Shown here piece after piece: positions 5,703 to 12,638 of a stretch of 12,638 bases of DNA. The stretch lies in the NCBI GenBank assembly GCA_964440915.1, contig CAYTTV010000079.1:1-12638 (forward strand), written 5' to 3'. The stretch comes from CAMPJM01 sp964440915 (GTDB lineage: Bacteria > Bacteroidota > Bacteroidia > Cytophagales > Cyclobacteriaceae). The translations under genes were made by a program, and so were the position numbers. The notes under the pieces were generated by a model. That model ran no database searches. It was not told where the DNA came from and saw nothing but the letters and a program-made list of their open reading frames with translations. The first letter of the stretch is position 1. Each line of letters begins with the position of its first letter.

Positions 5703-7076
5703 ATGAGCGTAAATCATGCCTTAAAAGCAGAGAAATTTGTTGCGGACGAGCAGAGGGTGAATTGGCACGATGAAACCCTTTGGCATGTTCGATACAAAAG
5801 GGACCTTTCTTCCAAGAGCATTCCCGAATGGGAGCGGCTTAGAGAAATGGCTGCCGCTATTAAGGCTAATGTGCTTTCGCATTTAGATGATTATTTGATA
5901 GAATTTGAAAAGAATGCAATCGAAAACGGGGTTCACGTCCATTGGGCTATCGATGCAGCAGAACATAACCAAATAGTAAATCAGATTATACAGGAGAGTG
6001 GCGCGAAGAAAGTAGTAAAAAGCAAGTCCATGCTCACAGAAGAATGTCAACTGAACCCATACCTGAAAGACCGAGGCATAGAAGTAGTGGACACCGATTT
6101 AGGAGAAAGGATCGTGCAATTGGCGGATGAGCCTCCTAGCCACATTGTTTTGCCAGCCATTCACAAAAAAAAGGAAGAAGTAGGAGAGCTGTTTCACCAG
6201 AAGCTAGGGACTCCAAAAGGTCTGCACGATCCCGTTGCCTTGGCAGATGCCGCAAGAAAAGATTTGAGATACCGGTTTTTACAAGCAGATGTAGCGATTA
6301 CCGGCGTAAACTTTGCCATTGCAGAAACAGGTGGTTTTGTGGTATGTACCAATGAAGGCAATGCCGATATGGGCGCTCATCTTGCACCTGTACATATTGC
6401 TTGCATGGGTATAGAAAAATTGATTCCTAAAATGGATCATTTGGGCGTGTTCCTCAGGTTATTAGCAAGAAGCGCTACCGGACAACCTATAACGGCCTAC
6501 TCCTCTCATTTTCATAAACCTAGGACAGGAGCTCAAATGCATATTGTGCTAGTCGACAATGGAAGATCTGAGTTGTTGGGCAAACCAGATTTTCGCAGGT
6601 CGCTTAATTGTATTCGTTGTGGCGCATGCATGAATACATGTCCCATATACCGAAGAAGTGGGGGACACAGCTATGGCGCCACTATACCTGGCCCTATTGG
6701 GTCGATTCTTTCACCCAATATTGATCTGAAAAAATACAGCAGCCTTCCTTTTGCCTCTACCTTATGCGGTTCGTGCAGCGATGTTTGTCCAGTTAAAATA
6801 GACATCCATACACAATTGTACAAGTGGCGTCAGATTATTGGCAAGGAAAACCATATACCTGCTTCTAAAAAATGGGGAATGCGGATGACAGGACTATTAT
6901 TTTCACAGCCATTCTGGTATAGAAAAGCAGGCGGTTTGGGCCGTTGGCTATTGAGGATTCTGCCTAAGAAGATGGTCAATAATCCGCTAAATGTATGGGG
7001 GAAGTCTAGAGACCTTCCCGCAGCACCAACCATGAGTTTTAGGGATTGGTATCTAAAGAACAGAAAAGATGGATAA
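5703..7076 (+). CDS. lutB: L-lactate utilisation protein LutB (LUD domain + ferredoxin-type 4Fe-4S protein)
   Basis: The central iron-sulfur subunit of the LutABC lactate-oxidising complex, 457 residues (B. subtilis LutB is slightly longer). The N-terminal about 300 residues form the LUD (DUF162-like) domain, with GVNFAIAETGGFVV followed by CTNEGNADMG, a highly conserved block of this family. Two 4Fe-4S motifs follow: CIRCGACMNTCP (C303, C306, C309, C313) and CGSCSDVCPVKID (C355, C358, C362). A C-terminal tail of about 80 residues is rich in W, R and K and matches the LutB C-terminal domain. The gene starts at ATG 5703, three bases after the lutA stop, and its last eight bases overlap lutC, so translation is probably coupled. 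Oxidation of L- rather than D-lactate is the established role of LutABC; the electron acceptor is not shown by the sequence. Confidence 0.95.
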   Translation: MSVNHALKAEKFVADEQRVNWHDETLWHVRYKRDLSSKSIPEWERLREMAAAIKANVLSHLDDYLIEFEKNAIENGVHVHWAIDAAEHNQIVNQIIQESGAKKVVKSKSMLTEECQLNPYLKDRGIEVVDTDLGERIVQLADEPPSHIVLPAIHKKKEEVGELFHQKLGTPKGLHDPVALADAARKDLRYRFLQADVAITGVNFAIAETGGFVVCTNEGNADMGAHLAPVHIACMGIEKLIPKMDHLGVFLRLLARSATGQPITAYSSHFHKPRTGAQMHIVLVDNGRSELLGKPDFRRSLNCIRCGACMNTCPIYRRSGGHSYGATIPGPIGSILSPNIDLKKYSSLPFASTLCGSCSDVCPVKIDIHTQLYKWRQIIGKENHIPASKKWGMRMTGLLFSQPFWYRKAGGLGRWLLRILPKKMVNNPLNVWGKSRDLPAAPTMSFRDWYLKNRKDG

Positions 7077-7653
7077 GAGCAGGAGCGCGATACTGGAGAA
7101 AATAAAACGGAATAAACCAGAAGATTCCCCGCTACCCGAGGCTATTAGTTTTGATGGGTCGAAGGAGGACTTGGTTGGGCAGTTTTCTACCATGGTGAAG
7201 GCAATCGGGGGTAGTTGCTTAATAAGTGAGTCTTATGAGGAATTGAATAAGGAATTAGAAGAGCTGTTTCCTGGTGTAATAAAAATTTGGTCAGGCGAGC
7301 CAAATATAATGGAAGGTAACATGAGCTTAAGTGAAGGTGCTGACCCTCATGAATGGGAAGTCTTGGATTTATGTATTGTAAAGGGCCGATTTGGTGTAGC
7401 CGAAAATGGTGCCATTTGGGTACAGGAATTAGATCTTCCAGCAAGAGTGTCGGCATTTATATGCCAGCATCTGGTCATTGTTCTTGAAAAGGAGAATATT
7501 GTAACCGATATGCATCAAGCATATCATCAGCTAAAATTTCCCTTTCCAGGCTTTGGGGTTTTCGTTTCGGGTCCTTCTAAAACTGCGGACATAGAACAGT
7601 CACTTGTAATTGGAGCCCATGGCCCCAAAAGTTTAATAGTTTGTTTGATATAG
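7069..7653 (+). CDS. lutC: L-lactate utilisation protein LutC (LUD domain)
   Basis: The third subunit of the LutABC complex, 194 residues; shorter than B. subtilis LutC (about 240), a difference lying in the N-terminal half. LUD-domain features are the block GRFGVAENGAIWV (about 107-118), HLVIVLEKENIV (about 134-145), and the C-terminal FVSGPSKTADIEQSLVIGAHGP followed by hydrophobic residues, which is the most conserved signature of the family. The start ATG at 7069 overlaps the lutB stop region by eight bases (ATGGATAA), so the two are translationally coupled. No cysteine cluster is present, as expected for LutC. A ribokinase starts 83 bases downstream on the same strand and may be on a read-through transcript, but has no functional link to lactate. 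Confidence 0.93.
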   Translation: MDKSRSAILEKIKRNKPEDSPLPEAISFDGSKEDLVGQFSTMVKAIGGSCLISESYEELNKELEELFPGVIKIWSGEPNIMEGNMSLSEGADPHEWEVLDLCIVKGRFGVAENGAIWVQELDLPARVSAFICQHLVIVLEKENIVTDMHQAYHQLKFPFPGFGVFVSGPSKTADIEQSLVIGAHGPKSLIVCLI

Positions 7654-7736
7654 CCTTTTGTAAGCGCAAAATACATGAGACACCCTTGAGAAAGATTTTG
7701 CCATCGAATTAGTGTTGAACGTTAAAAGAAAAGCAA

Positions 7737-8660
7737 ATGAGAAGCAAGATAGTAGTAATCGGAAGTACAAATATGGACATGGTGGTGAAGAGTTTCCATA
7801 TCCCTGTTCCGGGCGAAACTGTATTAGGAAAAGGGTTTTTAATGAATCCAGGGGGAAAGGGTGCCAACCAAGCCGTTTCTATCGCTCGTCTAGGAGGCAA
7901 TGTCAGTTTCATCTCCAAAGTTGGGAAAGATGTTTTTGGCAGACAGGCTTCTCAGGCATTTGAAGAAGAAGGAATTGGAGTAGAGGGCATTTTGTATGAC
8001 AATACACTGCCAACCGGTGTAGCATTAATTACCGTGGATGAGATAGGTGAAAATTCCATAGTTGTTGATCCGGGTGCAAATCTAAATTTAACTCCAGATG
8101 AAGTTGGAAAGTATCTTGATAAGATTCCTGACATTGGCATTATGCTGATTCAGATGGAGATTCCCATAGAAACAATAAAATTTGCCATACAGTATGCTTC
8201 TATTTATTCTATAAAGGTAATTTTAAATCCGGCCCCAGCACACGTTGAGACACATCAGGTATTTGATAAAATTGATATTATTACACCCAATATATCCGAA
8301 GCAGAAATCCTAACGGGAATCCCTGTAACCGATATGGCTTCCGCTAGGAAAGCAGCAGAAAATCTTTATTTCAATGGAGTCAAAAATGTGGTCATCACCA
8401 TGGGAGCCCAGGGCTCAGTGCTTTTAAATCGGGAAGGTTTTTATGAAATACCGACAACTAAAGTAAAGGCAATAGATTCAACGGCAGCAGGTGATGCCTT
8501 CAACGGCGCTTTGGCTGTAGCTGTGGCGGAAGGTCAAGATATGCTGTCGGCAGTTCATTTTGCTTCACAGGTGGCCGCGATTACCACCACACGTATGGGT
8601 GCGCAATCTTCTATTCCGCGAAGAAGCGATCTGATGATGGAGCCTGTTCTGGTCAATTGA
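7737..8660 (+). CDS. rbsK: Ribokinase (PfkB family), copy 1
   Basis: A cytosolic kinase that phosphorylates D-ribose to ribose 5-phosphate using ATP. Its 307 residues match the family length. PfkB signature 1 is present as NPGGKGANQAV (37-47), together with N12 and D14 for sugar binding, E141 in the QMEIP strand, NPAPA (164-168), TPNxxEAE (184-190), and signature 2 DSTAAGDAFNGAL (247-259) with catalytic base D253 and the anion-hole glycine. The RMGAQSSIP C-terminal segment forms part of the monovalent-cation site. The ATG at 7737 gives the standard MRSKIVVIGSTNMD start. It follows lutC by 83 bases and converges on the minus-strand gene ending at 8837. About half of its residues match the second ribokinase at 10561, without gaps. 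Deoxyribokinase or another pentose/nucleoside kinase activity is possible, but ribose is most likely. Confidence 0.93.
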   Translation: MRSKIVVIGSTNMDMVVKSFHIPVPGETVLGKGFLMNPGGKGANQAVSIARLGGNVSFISKVGKDVFGRQASQAFEEEGIGVEGILYDNTLPTGVALITVDEIGENSIVVDPGANLNLTPDEVGKYLDKIPDIGIMLIQMEIPIETIKFAIQYASIYSIKVILNPAPAHVETHQVFDKIDIITPNISEAEILTGIPVTDMASARKAAENLYFNGVKNVVITMGAQGSVLLNREGFYEIPTTKVKAIDSTAAGDAFNGALAVAVAEGQDMLSAVHFASQVAAITTTRMGAQSSIPRRSDLMMEPVLVN

Positions 8661-8806
8661 AAATCTTTTTGTTGGCACAGGGAAAGTAAAACCGTTGCCG
8701 ATAATTGACAAGGGTGATGCTGCTGGAAGGCCATTCGCATTTAAACTTACTGGCTTAATTTGAGCAATTTCATCTTGTTTTAAACGGAAAATCGTGCAAG
8801 TTTTAA

Positions 8807-8845
8807 CATGAATAATTAGGAATCAACCTTTGTCCATTATTCATG
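8807..8845. terminator. Inverted repeat at the 3' end of the minus-strand gene, possible bidirectional terminator
   Basis: CATGAATAAT (8807-8816) and ATTATTCATG (8836-8845) are perfect 10-base arms around a 19-base loop, overlapping the last codons and stop (8837-8839) of the 502-residue gene. It lies in the convergent gap between ribokinase 1 and that gene. The stem is AT-rich and no long U-tract follows, so its strength is doubtful. The remainder of 8661-8806 shows nothing else recognisable. Confidence 0.35.
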
Positions 8846-10345
8846 CCCAACGATTACAACTTCCGTCATCGGTTGTTTCTGCAAATGACTTTTAGCCCAT
8901 TTCAGAAAAGGAAATTGCCGAAGCAGTTGGTTTTCGTAGTCATTTTCTTCTAACTCCTCCAAGGCTTCTGCATAATACTGGAGGGCTTTGGTTCTCTCAT
9001 TGGCACTCAACCATCTGTTTAAAAATTTCAGGGTTATTTGTTCAAGCATGAACAGCTTTTTGCTACTTTTCAACTTGCGTGTTACCGATTTTATTTCATA
9101 AAATAGATAATCCTCATTCTCTAGTTCAAGATGGATCAGCAGATTTACTAACCGTCCTAATACATATTGTTGCGAGGATATAAAGGGTCCAGAGGAATTT
9201 AAAATCTCATTGACCAATTGCAAAGATTTGGAGTAATCCTGTAGGATAAAATATACTACGGCCAGTCTAAAATGCATTGCCGCAGACGTATTGGGAGGCA
9301 ATACAGTCTTCTTCGATAAGAAGAGCTTTTCATACTCCACTGAAAGATCAAGTGCCATCTGCATATCACCTTTTTCTATCAGTAGTCCTATATGGTGATA
9401 ATAATTCAGGTGCTGCTTTAAGAGGTGCAGGCTCTCACTGTTTGATTGAACTTGTTGTAGCTCGTTTAAAAAGTAGGGCATATCATTGTCCCGTTTCATG
9501 AGATGTAAGTCGGTTAATATCCCATGGAGCAAATAAACATAATACACAGGTGAGTCAGCCCACAGCGATTTTTGTTCAATATACAGTTGATTTAGTTCCT
9601 TGAAAATCTTTAAGCTCGGGTCGGGGTTGCCTGCCATCAAGAAATACATCGCCTGAAAATGAAGATGGATCTTATCCGATTCAAAGGAATTAAGCTTACG
9701 GGTGGAGATGATTTGATGCTCATTCAAAAGTAAATCGTTCAACCTTGCCTTTTCCTTATCACTGCGTGCGCTTCCTTGCTTGTGGTACCTGAAGGTCAAT
9801 ATTTCATAGAGCGAAGAATGGCGGCTTATAAATAGTTCATGGTTCAGGTAATCTGCTATTTTTTTCTGTTTTTCCAAAAGCGATGCTTCATCAGTACCTG
9901 GAAACTCCAGGTTGGTAAGGTATTGAAGTTCCATCCGCGCGAACAAGAGGTAATAGGCAAATTTCTCATGACGCAGTGCCAGTTTTTTTGCTTTTTCTAT
10001 TTCAGAAAAGCAGAGCTCGAATATCCCTTTATTAAACAATATTTTTACGTCTCCAAGAAGGTTGATCAGTTTATTTTCTACCGATTTTTCGGCCTCATAG
10101 TTCCTCAGACTTCGCATGAGCATCTTGTACAAATGCTTGTATGCAGGTTCTAATATGGCATTGGGATAGGCTTCTTTCAAACGATCTTTTAAGTGCTTTG
10201 CCGTATCATTCCCTTTATCAATGATCTCATACAGGTCACCATAAATTTTATCGCCGGGCTTCCAAGGATAAGACCATTTAAAATAACGCTTCTCTGATTT
10301 TGATAAAGACTTTATAAGGGTTGTAAGATGTTCTAACTTACTCAT
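8837..10345 (-). CDS. Conserved Bacteroidota protein of unknown function, all-helical and TPR-like
   Basis: A 502-residue protein with no enzyme motif, signal peptide or membrane segment that I can find, so probably cytosolic. Its N-terminus, LTTLIKSLSKSEKRYFK (residues 7-23), is a motif I recognise from uncharacterised Bacteroidota proteins of similar length, and residues about 30-90 (DLYEII...AYKHLYKMLMRSLRNYEAEKS) look like a short helical domain rich in basic residues. The remainder is a run of amphipathic helices with TPR-like spacing, for example FKELNQLYIEQKSL, LAVVYFILQDYSKSLQLVNEIL and ALQYYAEALEELEEND, suggesting a superhelical protein-binding scaffold. It is the only minus-strand gene between two ribokinases, convergent with one and divergent from the other. 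A perfect inverted repeat lies 11 bases before its ATG. A regulatory or scaffold role is possible, but no function can be assigned. Confidence 0.85.
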   Translation of the reverse strand: MSKLEHLTTLIKSLSKSEKRYFKWSYPWKPGDKIYGDLYEIIDKGNDTAKHLKDRLKEAYPNAILEPAYKHLYKMLMRSLRNYEAEKSVENKLINLLGDVKILFNKGIFELCFSEIEKAKKLALRHEKFAYYLLFARMELQYLTNLEFPGTDEASLLEKQKKIADYLNHELFISRHSSLYEILTFRYHKQGSARSDKEKARLNDLLLNEHQIISTRKLNSFESDKIHLHFQAMYFLMAGNPDPSLKIFKELNQLYIEQKSLWADSPVYYVYLLHGILTDLHLMKRDNDMPYFLNELQQVQSNSESLHLLKQHLNYYHHIGLLIEKGDMQMALDLSVEYEKLFLSKKTVLPPNTSAAMHFRLAVVYFILQDYSKSLQLVNEILNSSGPFISSQQYVLGRLVNLLIHLELENEDYLFYEIKSVTRKLKSSKKLFMLEQITLKFLNRWLSANERTKALQYYAEALEELEENDYENQLLRQFPFLKWAKSHLQKQPMTEVVIVGHE

Positions 10346-10356
10346 AAGAATGTCTG

Positions 10357-10391
10357 AATTTAATGCCGAATGTTTCCTTCGGCATTAAATT
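10357..10391 (-). promoter_or_regulatory. Perfect 14-bp inverted repeat directly before the start codon of the 502-residue gene
   Basis: AATTTAATGCCGAA (10357-10370) and TTCGGCATTAAATT (10378-10391) are perfect complements around a 7-base loop. The repeat ends 11 bases before the minus-strand ATG (10343-10345), so in mRNA it would form a hairpin next to the ribosome entry site, with loop GGAAACA. It is not plausibly a terminator, since no plus-strand gene ends upstream and no U-tract follows. It could be a repressor-binding palindrome or a translational control hairpin. Confidence 0.55.
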
Positions 10392-10440
10392 AGGAATATT
10401 TTATCATAAATAGGAATATCCAATCTTAAGAATAACAGGT

Positions 10441-10471
10441 TTTGATCAGTAATTACAGAATGTTACTTTCA
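10441..10471 (+). promoter_or_regulatory. Possible promoter of ribokinase copy 2
   Basis: TTTG (10441-10444) and TACTTTCA (10464-10471), 19 bases apart, partly match the Bacteroidota TTTG / TAnnTTTG pair; the last two bases of the -7 box deviate. The implied leader is about 85 nt. Weak evidence on sequence alone. Confidence 0.25.
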
Positions 10472-10560
10472 TGGAGGTTTTCTATTGATAAACCAAGACT
10501 GAGAAGTGGTTTTTTCAGGCCTAACTCAACTTATATAATTCAAACGTTGTAATTAAAACT

Positions 10561-11484
10561 ATGAGTTCAAAAATATTAGTAATAGGAAGCTCCAACACAG
10601 ATATGGTTATCCGTACCAACACGCTCCCTTTGCCAGGCGAAACCGTATTGGGAGGAGAGTTTTTTATGAATCCTGGAGGTAAAGGGGCTAATCAGGCCGT
10701 GGCAGCAGCGCGCTTAGGTGGTCAGGTTACATTTGTGACAAAAGTTGGCAACGATCTTTTTGGGAAAGAGGCCCTTGAGCAGTTCGGGCAGGAGTCAATC
10801 GATAGTAGGTTCATACAAATAGATGGCTTGAATCCCTCTGGTGTCGCATTGATCAATGTTGATGGAAAAGGGGAGAATGCTATTGCGGTTGCCCCAGGCT
10901 CTAACGGCCAACTAAAGCCTGAAGAGGTGGATGAAGCCTTAGAACAGGCGGGTCAGGATGCAATAGTGTTGCTACAGTTGGAGATCCCTATGGCTACAGT
11001 TGAACATGTGATTAACCGATCTCATGAGAAGCGCTTGAGAGTTGTGCTGAATCCTGCACCCGCTCAGGTGCTACCTGAGAGCCTTTTCCCACTCCTTTAT
11101 CTGATTACACCAAACGAGCGAGAGGCCGAATTGCTGACGGGCGTGTCTGTTACTGATACTGTTTCTGCCCACAGAGCTGCTTGTATTTTGCAATCCTTTG
11201 GCGTTCCGAATGTCATCATTACTATGGGTTCAAAAGGAGCTTTTTTGCACACATCCGATATTTCAGAGATAATAGCGGCGCCCGAAGTCGAAGCTGTTGA
11301 TACAACTGCTGCCGGCGACTGTTTTAATGGCGCCCTTACAGTAGCGTTGGCGGAAAGGAGGGATCTTAAAAATGCGGTTGTTTTTGCCAGCATGGCAGCG
11401 GCCCTTTCCGTGACCCGGATGGGAGCGCAAGCTTCTATCCCGTTCCGTAATGAAATGGTTGAAGGCGTACCACTGATTTCTTGA
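10561..11484 (+). CDS. rbsK: Ribokinase (PfkB family), copy 2
   Basis: A second cytosolic ribose kinase of 307 residues, collinear with copy 1 with no gap and about 50% identity by hand count (about 155 of 307). The functional positions are kept: N12 and D14, NPGGKGANQAV (37-47), E141 (LEIP), NPAPA (164-168), TPNExEAE-type block (184-190), and DTTAAGDCFNGAL (247-259) with catalytic D253, followed by RMGAQASIP. Differences are concentrated in the lid (residues about 80-92) and outer helices (about 145-160, 170-180, 230-241). The ATG at 10561 follows an A/T-rich stretch with no Shine-Dalgarno. It is divergent from the 502-residue gene and is followed after 131 bases by a sugar transporter, so this copy is likely the partner of that transporter in ribose uptake or nucleoside salvage. 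Confidence 0.93.
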   Translation: MSSKILVIGSSNTDMVIRTNTLPLPGETVLGGEFFMNPGGKGANQAVAAARLGGQVTFVTKVGNDLFGKEALEQFGQESIDSRFIQIDGLNPSGVALINVDGKGENAIAVAPGSNGQLKPEEVDEALEQAGQDAIVLLQLEIPMATVEHVINRSHEKRLRVVLNPAPAQVLPESLFPLLYLITPNEREAELLTGVSVTDTVSAHRAACILQSFGVPNVIITMGSKGAFLHTSDISEIIAAPEVEAVDTTAAGDCFNGALTVALAERRDLKNAVVFASMAAALSVTRMGAQASIPFRNEMVEGVPLIS

Positions 11485-11505
11485 AATATTATTGTATAAT
11501 CGTCC

Positions 11506-11540
11506 TAGGGATTACAACTCCCTATTACTTCTTTTCTATT
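11506..11540 (+). terminator. Short hairpin plus T-rich tract after ribokinase copy 2, possible terminator
   Basis: TAGGGA (11506-11511) and TCCCTA (11519-11524) form a 6-bp stem with a 7-base loop, 22 bases after the stop codon, followed by a pyrimidine-rich stretch with several T runs. The arrangement resembles a weak intrinsic terminator and suggests the transporter downstream may have its own start or depend on read-through. Confidence 0.45.
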
Positions 11541-11615
11541 TCTGCTATTCATACGGTGAAACTTATTTCAAAAAGAATGTCTATTGATATTTAAAACATT
11601 AAACCTTAATGCACT

Positions 11616-12617
11616 ATGCTTATTCTAGAAAGTTATGGACTTGCGGTAGTCTTTTGTTTTGTTACCATGATTTGCTGGGGCTCTTGGGCCAATACCCAAA
11701 AGCTCGCAGATAAAGGCTGGCGTTTTGAACTGTATTATTGGGACTATACCATCGGGATCTTATTGTTGTCCTTGATTTTCGCTTTCACCATCGGGAGTAT
11801 TGGGGATCAGGGACGAGGGTTTTTGGAGGACGTTGCCCAGGCAGACCGTGCTAATATACAGTCAGCGATCATCGGCGGTGTTTTTTTTAATATTGCAAAC
11901 ATCTTATTGGTGGCTGCTATAGCCATTGCAGGCATGTCGGTGGCATTTCCCGTGGGCATAGGGATAGCCTTGATTTTAGGCGTCATTGATAATTATATCG
12001 ACAATCCCATTGGTAATGCTACCGTGCTATTTGGCGGCGTGGCTTTGGTGGCCGTGGCAATAGTTTTAAATGCAGCAGCTTATAGGCGGTTATCAAAAAA
12101 TGTTAAAAAAGTCTCTACCAAAGGACTGGGATTGTCAGTTTTAAGCGGTTGTTTGATGGGGCTATTTTATGGCTTCGTAGCCAGTTCTATGGCCAGAGAT
12201 TTTGTGCAACCAGAAACAGGGTTGCTTACCCCTTATACGGCTGTCGTGTTTTTTGCTGTAGGCGTATTGGCCAGCAGCTTTGTCGTAAATACTATTTTAA
12301 TGAAAATTCCATTCGAAGGAGCACCGCTTTCATTTGGGGATTATTTTAAAGGCAGCCGTCGTAGCCATATAATGGGGATTTTGGGTGGTGCCATCTGGTG
12401 CATTGGCATGTCATTCAATATAATTGCTTCAGAAAAAGCTGGGCCGGCCATTGCCTACGGACTAGGACAAGGCGCTACAATAGTGGCTGCGATGTGGGGC
12501 ATTTTTATTTGGAAGGAATTCAAAGCCGCTCCAAAAGGCACCAACAAGCTACTCAATCTAATGATTTTGCTTTTTTTAATAGGACTGGCATTGATTATTT
12601 TGTCCAGGTCGATGTAA
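11616..12617 (+). CDS. GRP/RbsU-like sugar permease of the drug/metabolite transporter superfamily
   Basis: An inner-membrane permease of 333 residues with about ten predicted helices (roughly residues 8-26, 40-60, 82-100, 105-125, 134-155, 169-190, 204-228, 252-272, 276-298 and 312-331), the DMT-superfamily layout of two five-helix repeats. Typical features are CWGSWANTQK (20-29) at the end of helix 1, followed by RFELYYWDY (36-44), the GMSVAFPVGIGIALILG block (106-122) and GPAIAYGLGQGATIVAAMWG (276-295), the latter two being the repeated substrate-path segments. Bacteroidota homologues are variously named glucose/ribose porter (GRP), RbsU-like or multidrug DMT permease, and often sit next to ribokinase, as here. 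Ribose or a nucleoside-derived pentose is the most likely substrate, inferred from that neighbour. The ATG at 11616 opens just before helix 1; the gene is complete, ending 21 bases before the window edge. Confidence 0.85.
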   Translation: MLILESYGLAVVFCFVTMICWGSWANTQKLADKGWRFELYYWDYTIGILLLSLIFAFTIGSIGDQGRGFLEDVAQADRANIQSAIIGGVFFNIANILLVAAIAIAGMSVAFPVGIGIALILGVIDNYIDNPIGNATVLFGGVALVAVAIVLNAAAYRRLSKNVKKVSTKGLGLSVLSGCLMGLFYGFVASSMARDFVQPETGLLTPYTAVVFFAVGVLASSFVVNTILMKIPFEGAPLSFGDYFKGSRRSHIMGILGGAIWCIGMSFNIIASEKAGPAIAYGLGQGATIVAAMWGIFIWKEFKAAPKGTNKLLNLMILLFLIGLALIILSRSM

Positions 12618-12638
12618 GGGGAAATCGCTAAAAAACAA

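Noticed and set aside
7666..7701. GCAAAAT/ATTTTGC inverted repeat between lutC and ribokinase 1
   Set aside because: Only 7-base AT-rich arms with a 22-base loop and no U-tract; too weak to call a terminator, although it may mark the operon end.
7712..7963. Plus-strand reading frame overlapping the start of ribokinase 1
   Set aside because: Composition (Arg, Ser, Cys rich) is that of an out-of-frame reading of the ribokinase N-terminal coding region.

Overview
This window looks like chromosomal DNA of a member of the Bacteroidota, most likely of the Cytophagales/Cyclobacteriaceae type, though the exact lineage cannot be fixed from sequence alone. The reasons are moderate GC content, AT-rich leaders with weak or no Shine-Dalgarno sequences, candidate promoters of the TAnnTTTR (-7) type, and a 502-residue protein with the 'LSKSEKRYFK' N-terminus that I know only from Bacteroidota. 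No insertion sequence, phage gene, CRISPR array, rRNA or tRNA was seen.

Region 1 (about 170-7653) is a sugar-acid/lactate block. An AraC-family regulator (minus strand) is divergent from L-fuconate dehydratase (enolase superfamily, all six active-site residues present). An L-fucose:H+ symporter of the FucP type follows. After a 546-base gap comes a tight operon: a RhaM/COG3254-type sugar mutarotase and the three-gene LutABC lactate oxidation complex. Together they suggest the non-phosphorylating L-fucose route: uptake by FucP, anomer interconversion by the mutarotase, oxidation and delactonisation to L-fuconate, dehydration by fuconate dehydratase, then oxidation and C-C cleavage to pyruvate plus L-lactate. 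LutABC then turns L-lactate into pyruvate. The fucose dehydrogenase, lactonase, 2-keto-3-deoxy-fuconate dehydrogenase and diketo-acid hydrolase are not in the window and must be elsewhere if the route is complete.

The most interesting regulatory signal is a 35-bp element (28/35 identical) found upstream of fuconate dehydratase and again upstream of the mutarotase-lut operon. In both places a TAnCTTTA -7-like box lies at exactly the same distance. This is a good candidate for the binding site of the adjacent AraC regulator and defines a two-promoter regulon. The second promoter would give a leader of about 200 nt.

Region 2 (about 7737-12617) is a ribose/nucleoside-type module: two ribokinase paralogues of identical length (307 aa, about 50% identical, no gaps) in the same orientation. 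They are separated by a minus-strand gene for a helical, TPR-like protein of unknown function with a perfect 14-bp inverted repeat just before its start codon. A ten-helix drug/metabolite-superfamily (GRP/RbsU-like) sugar transporter closes the window.
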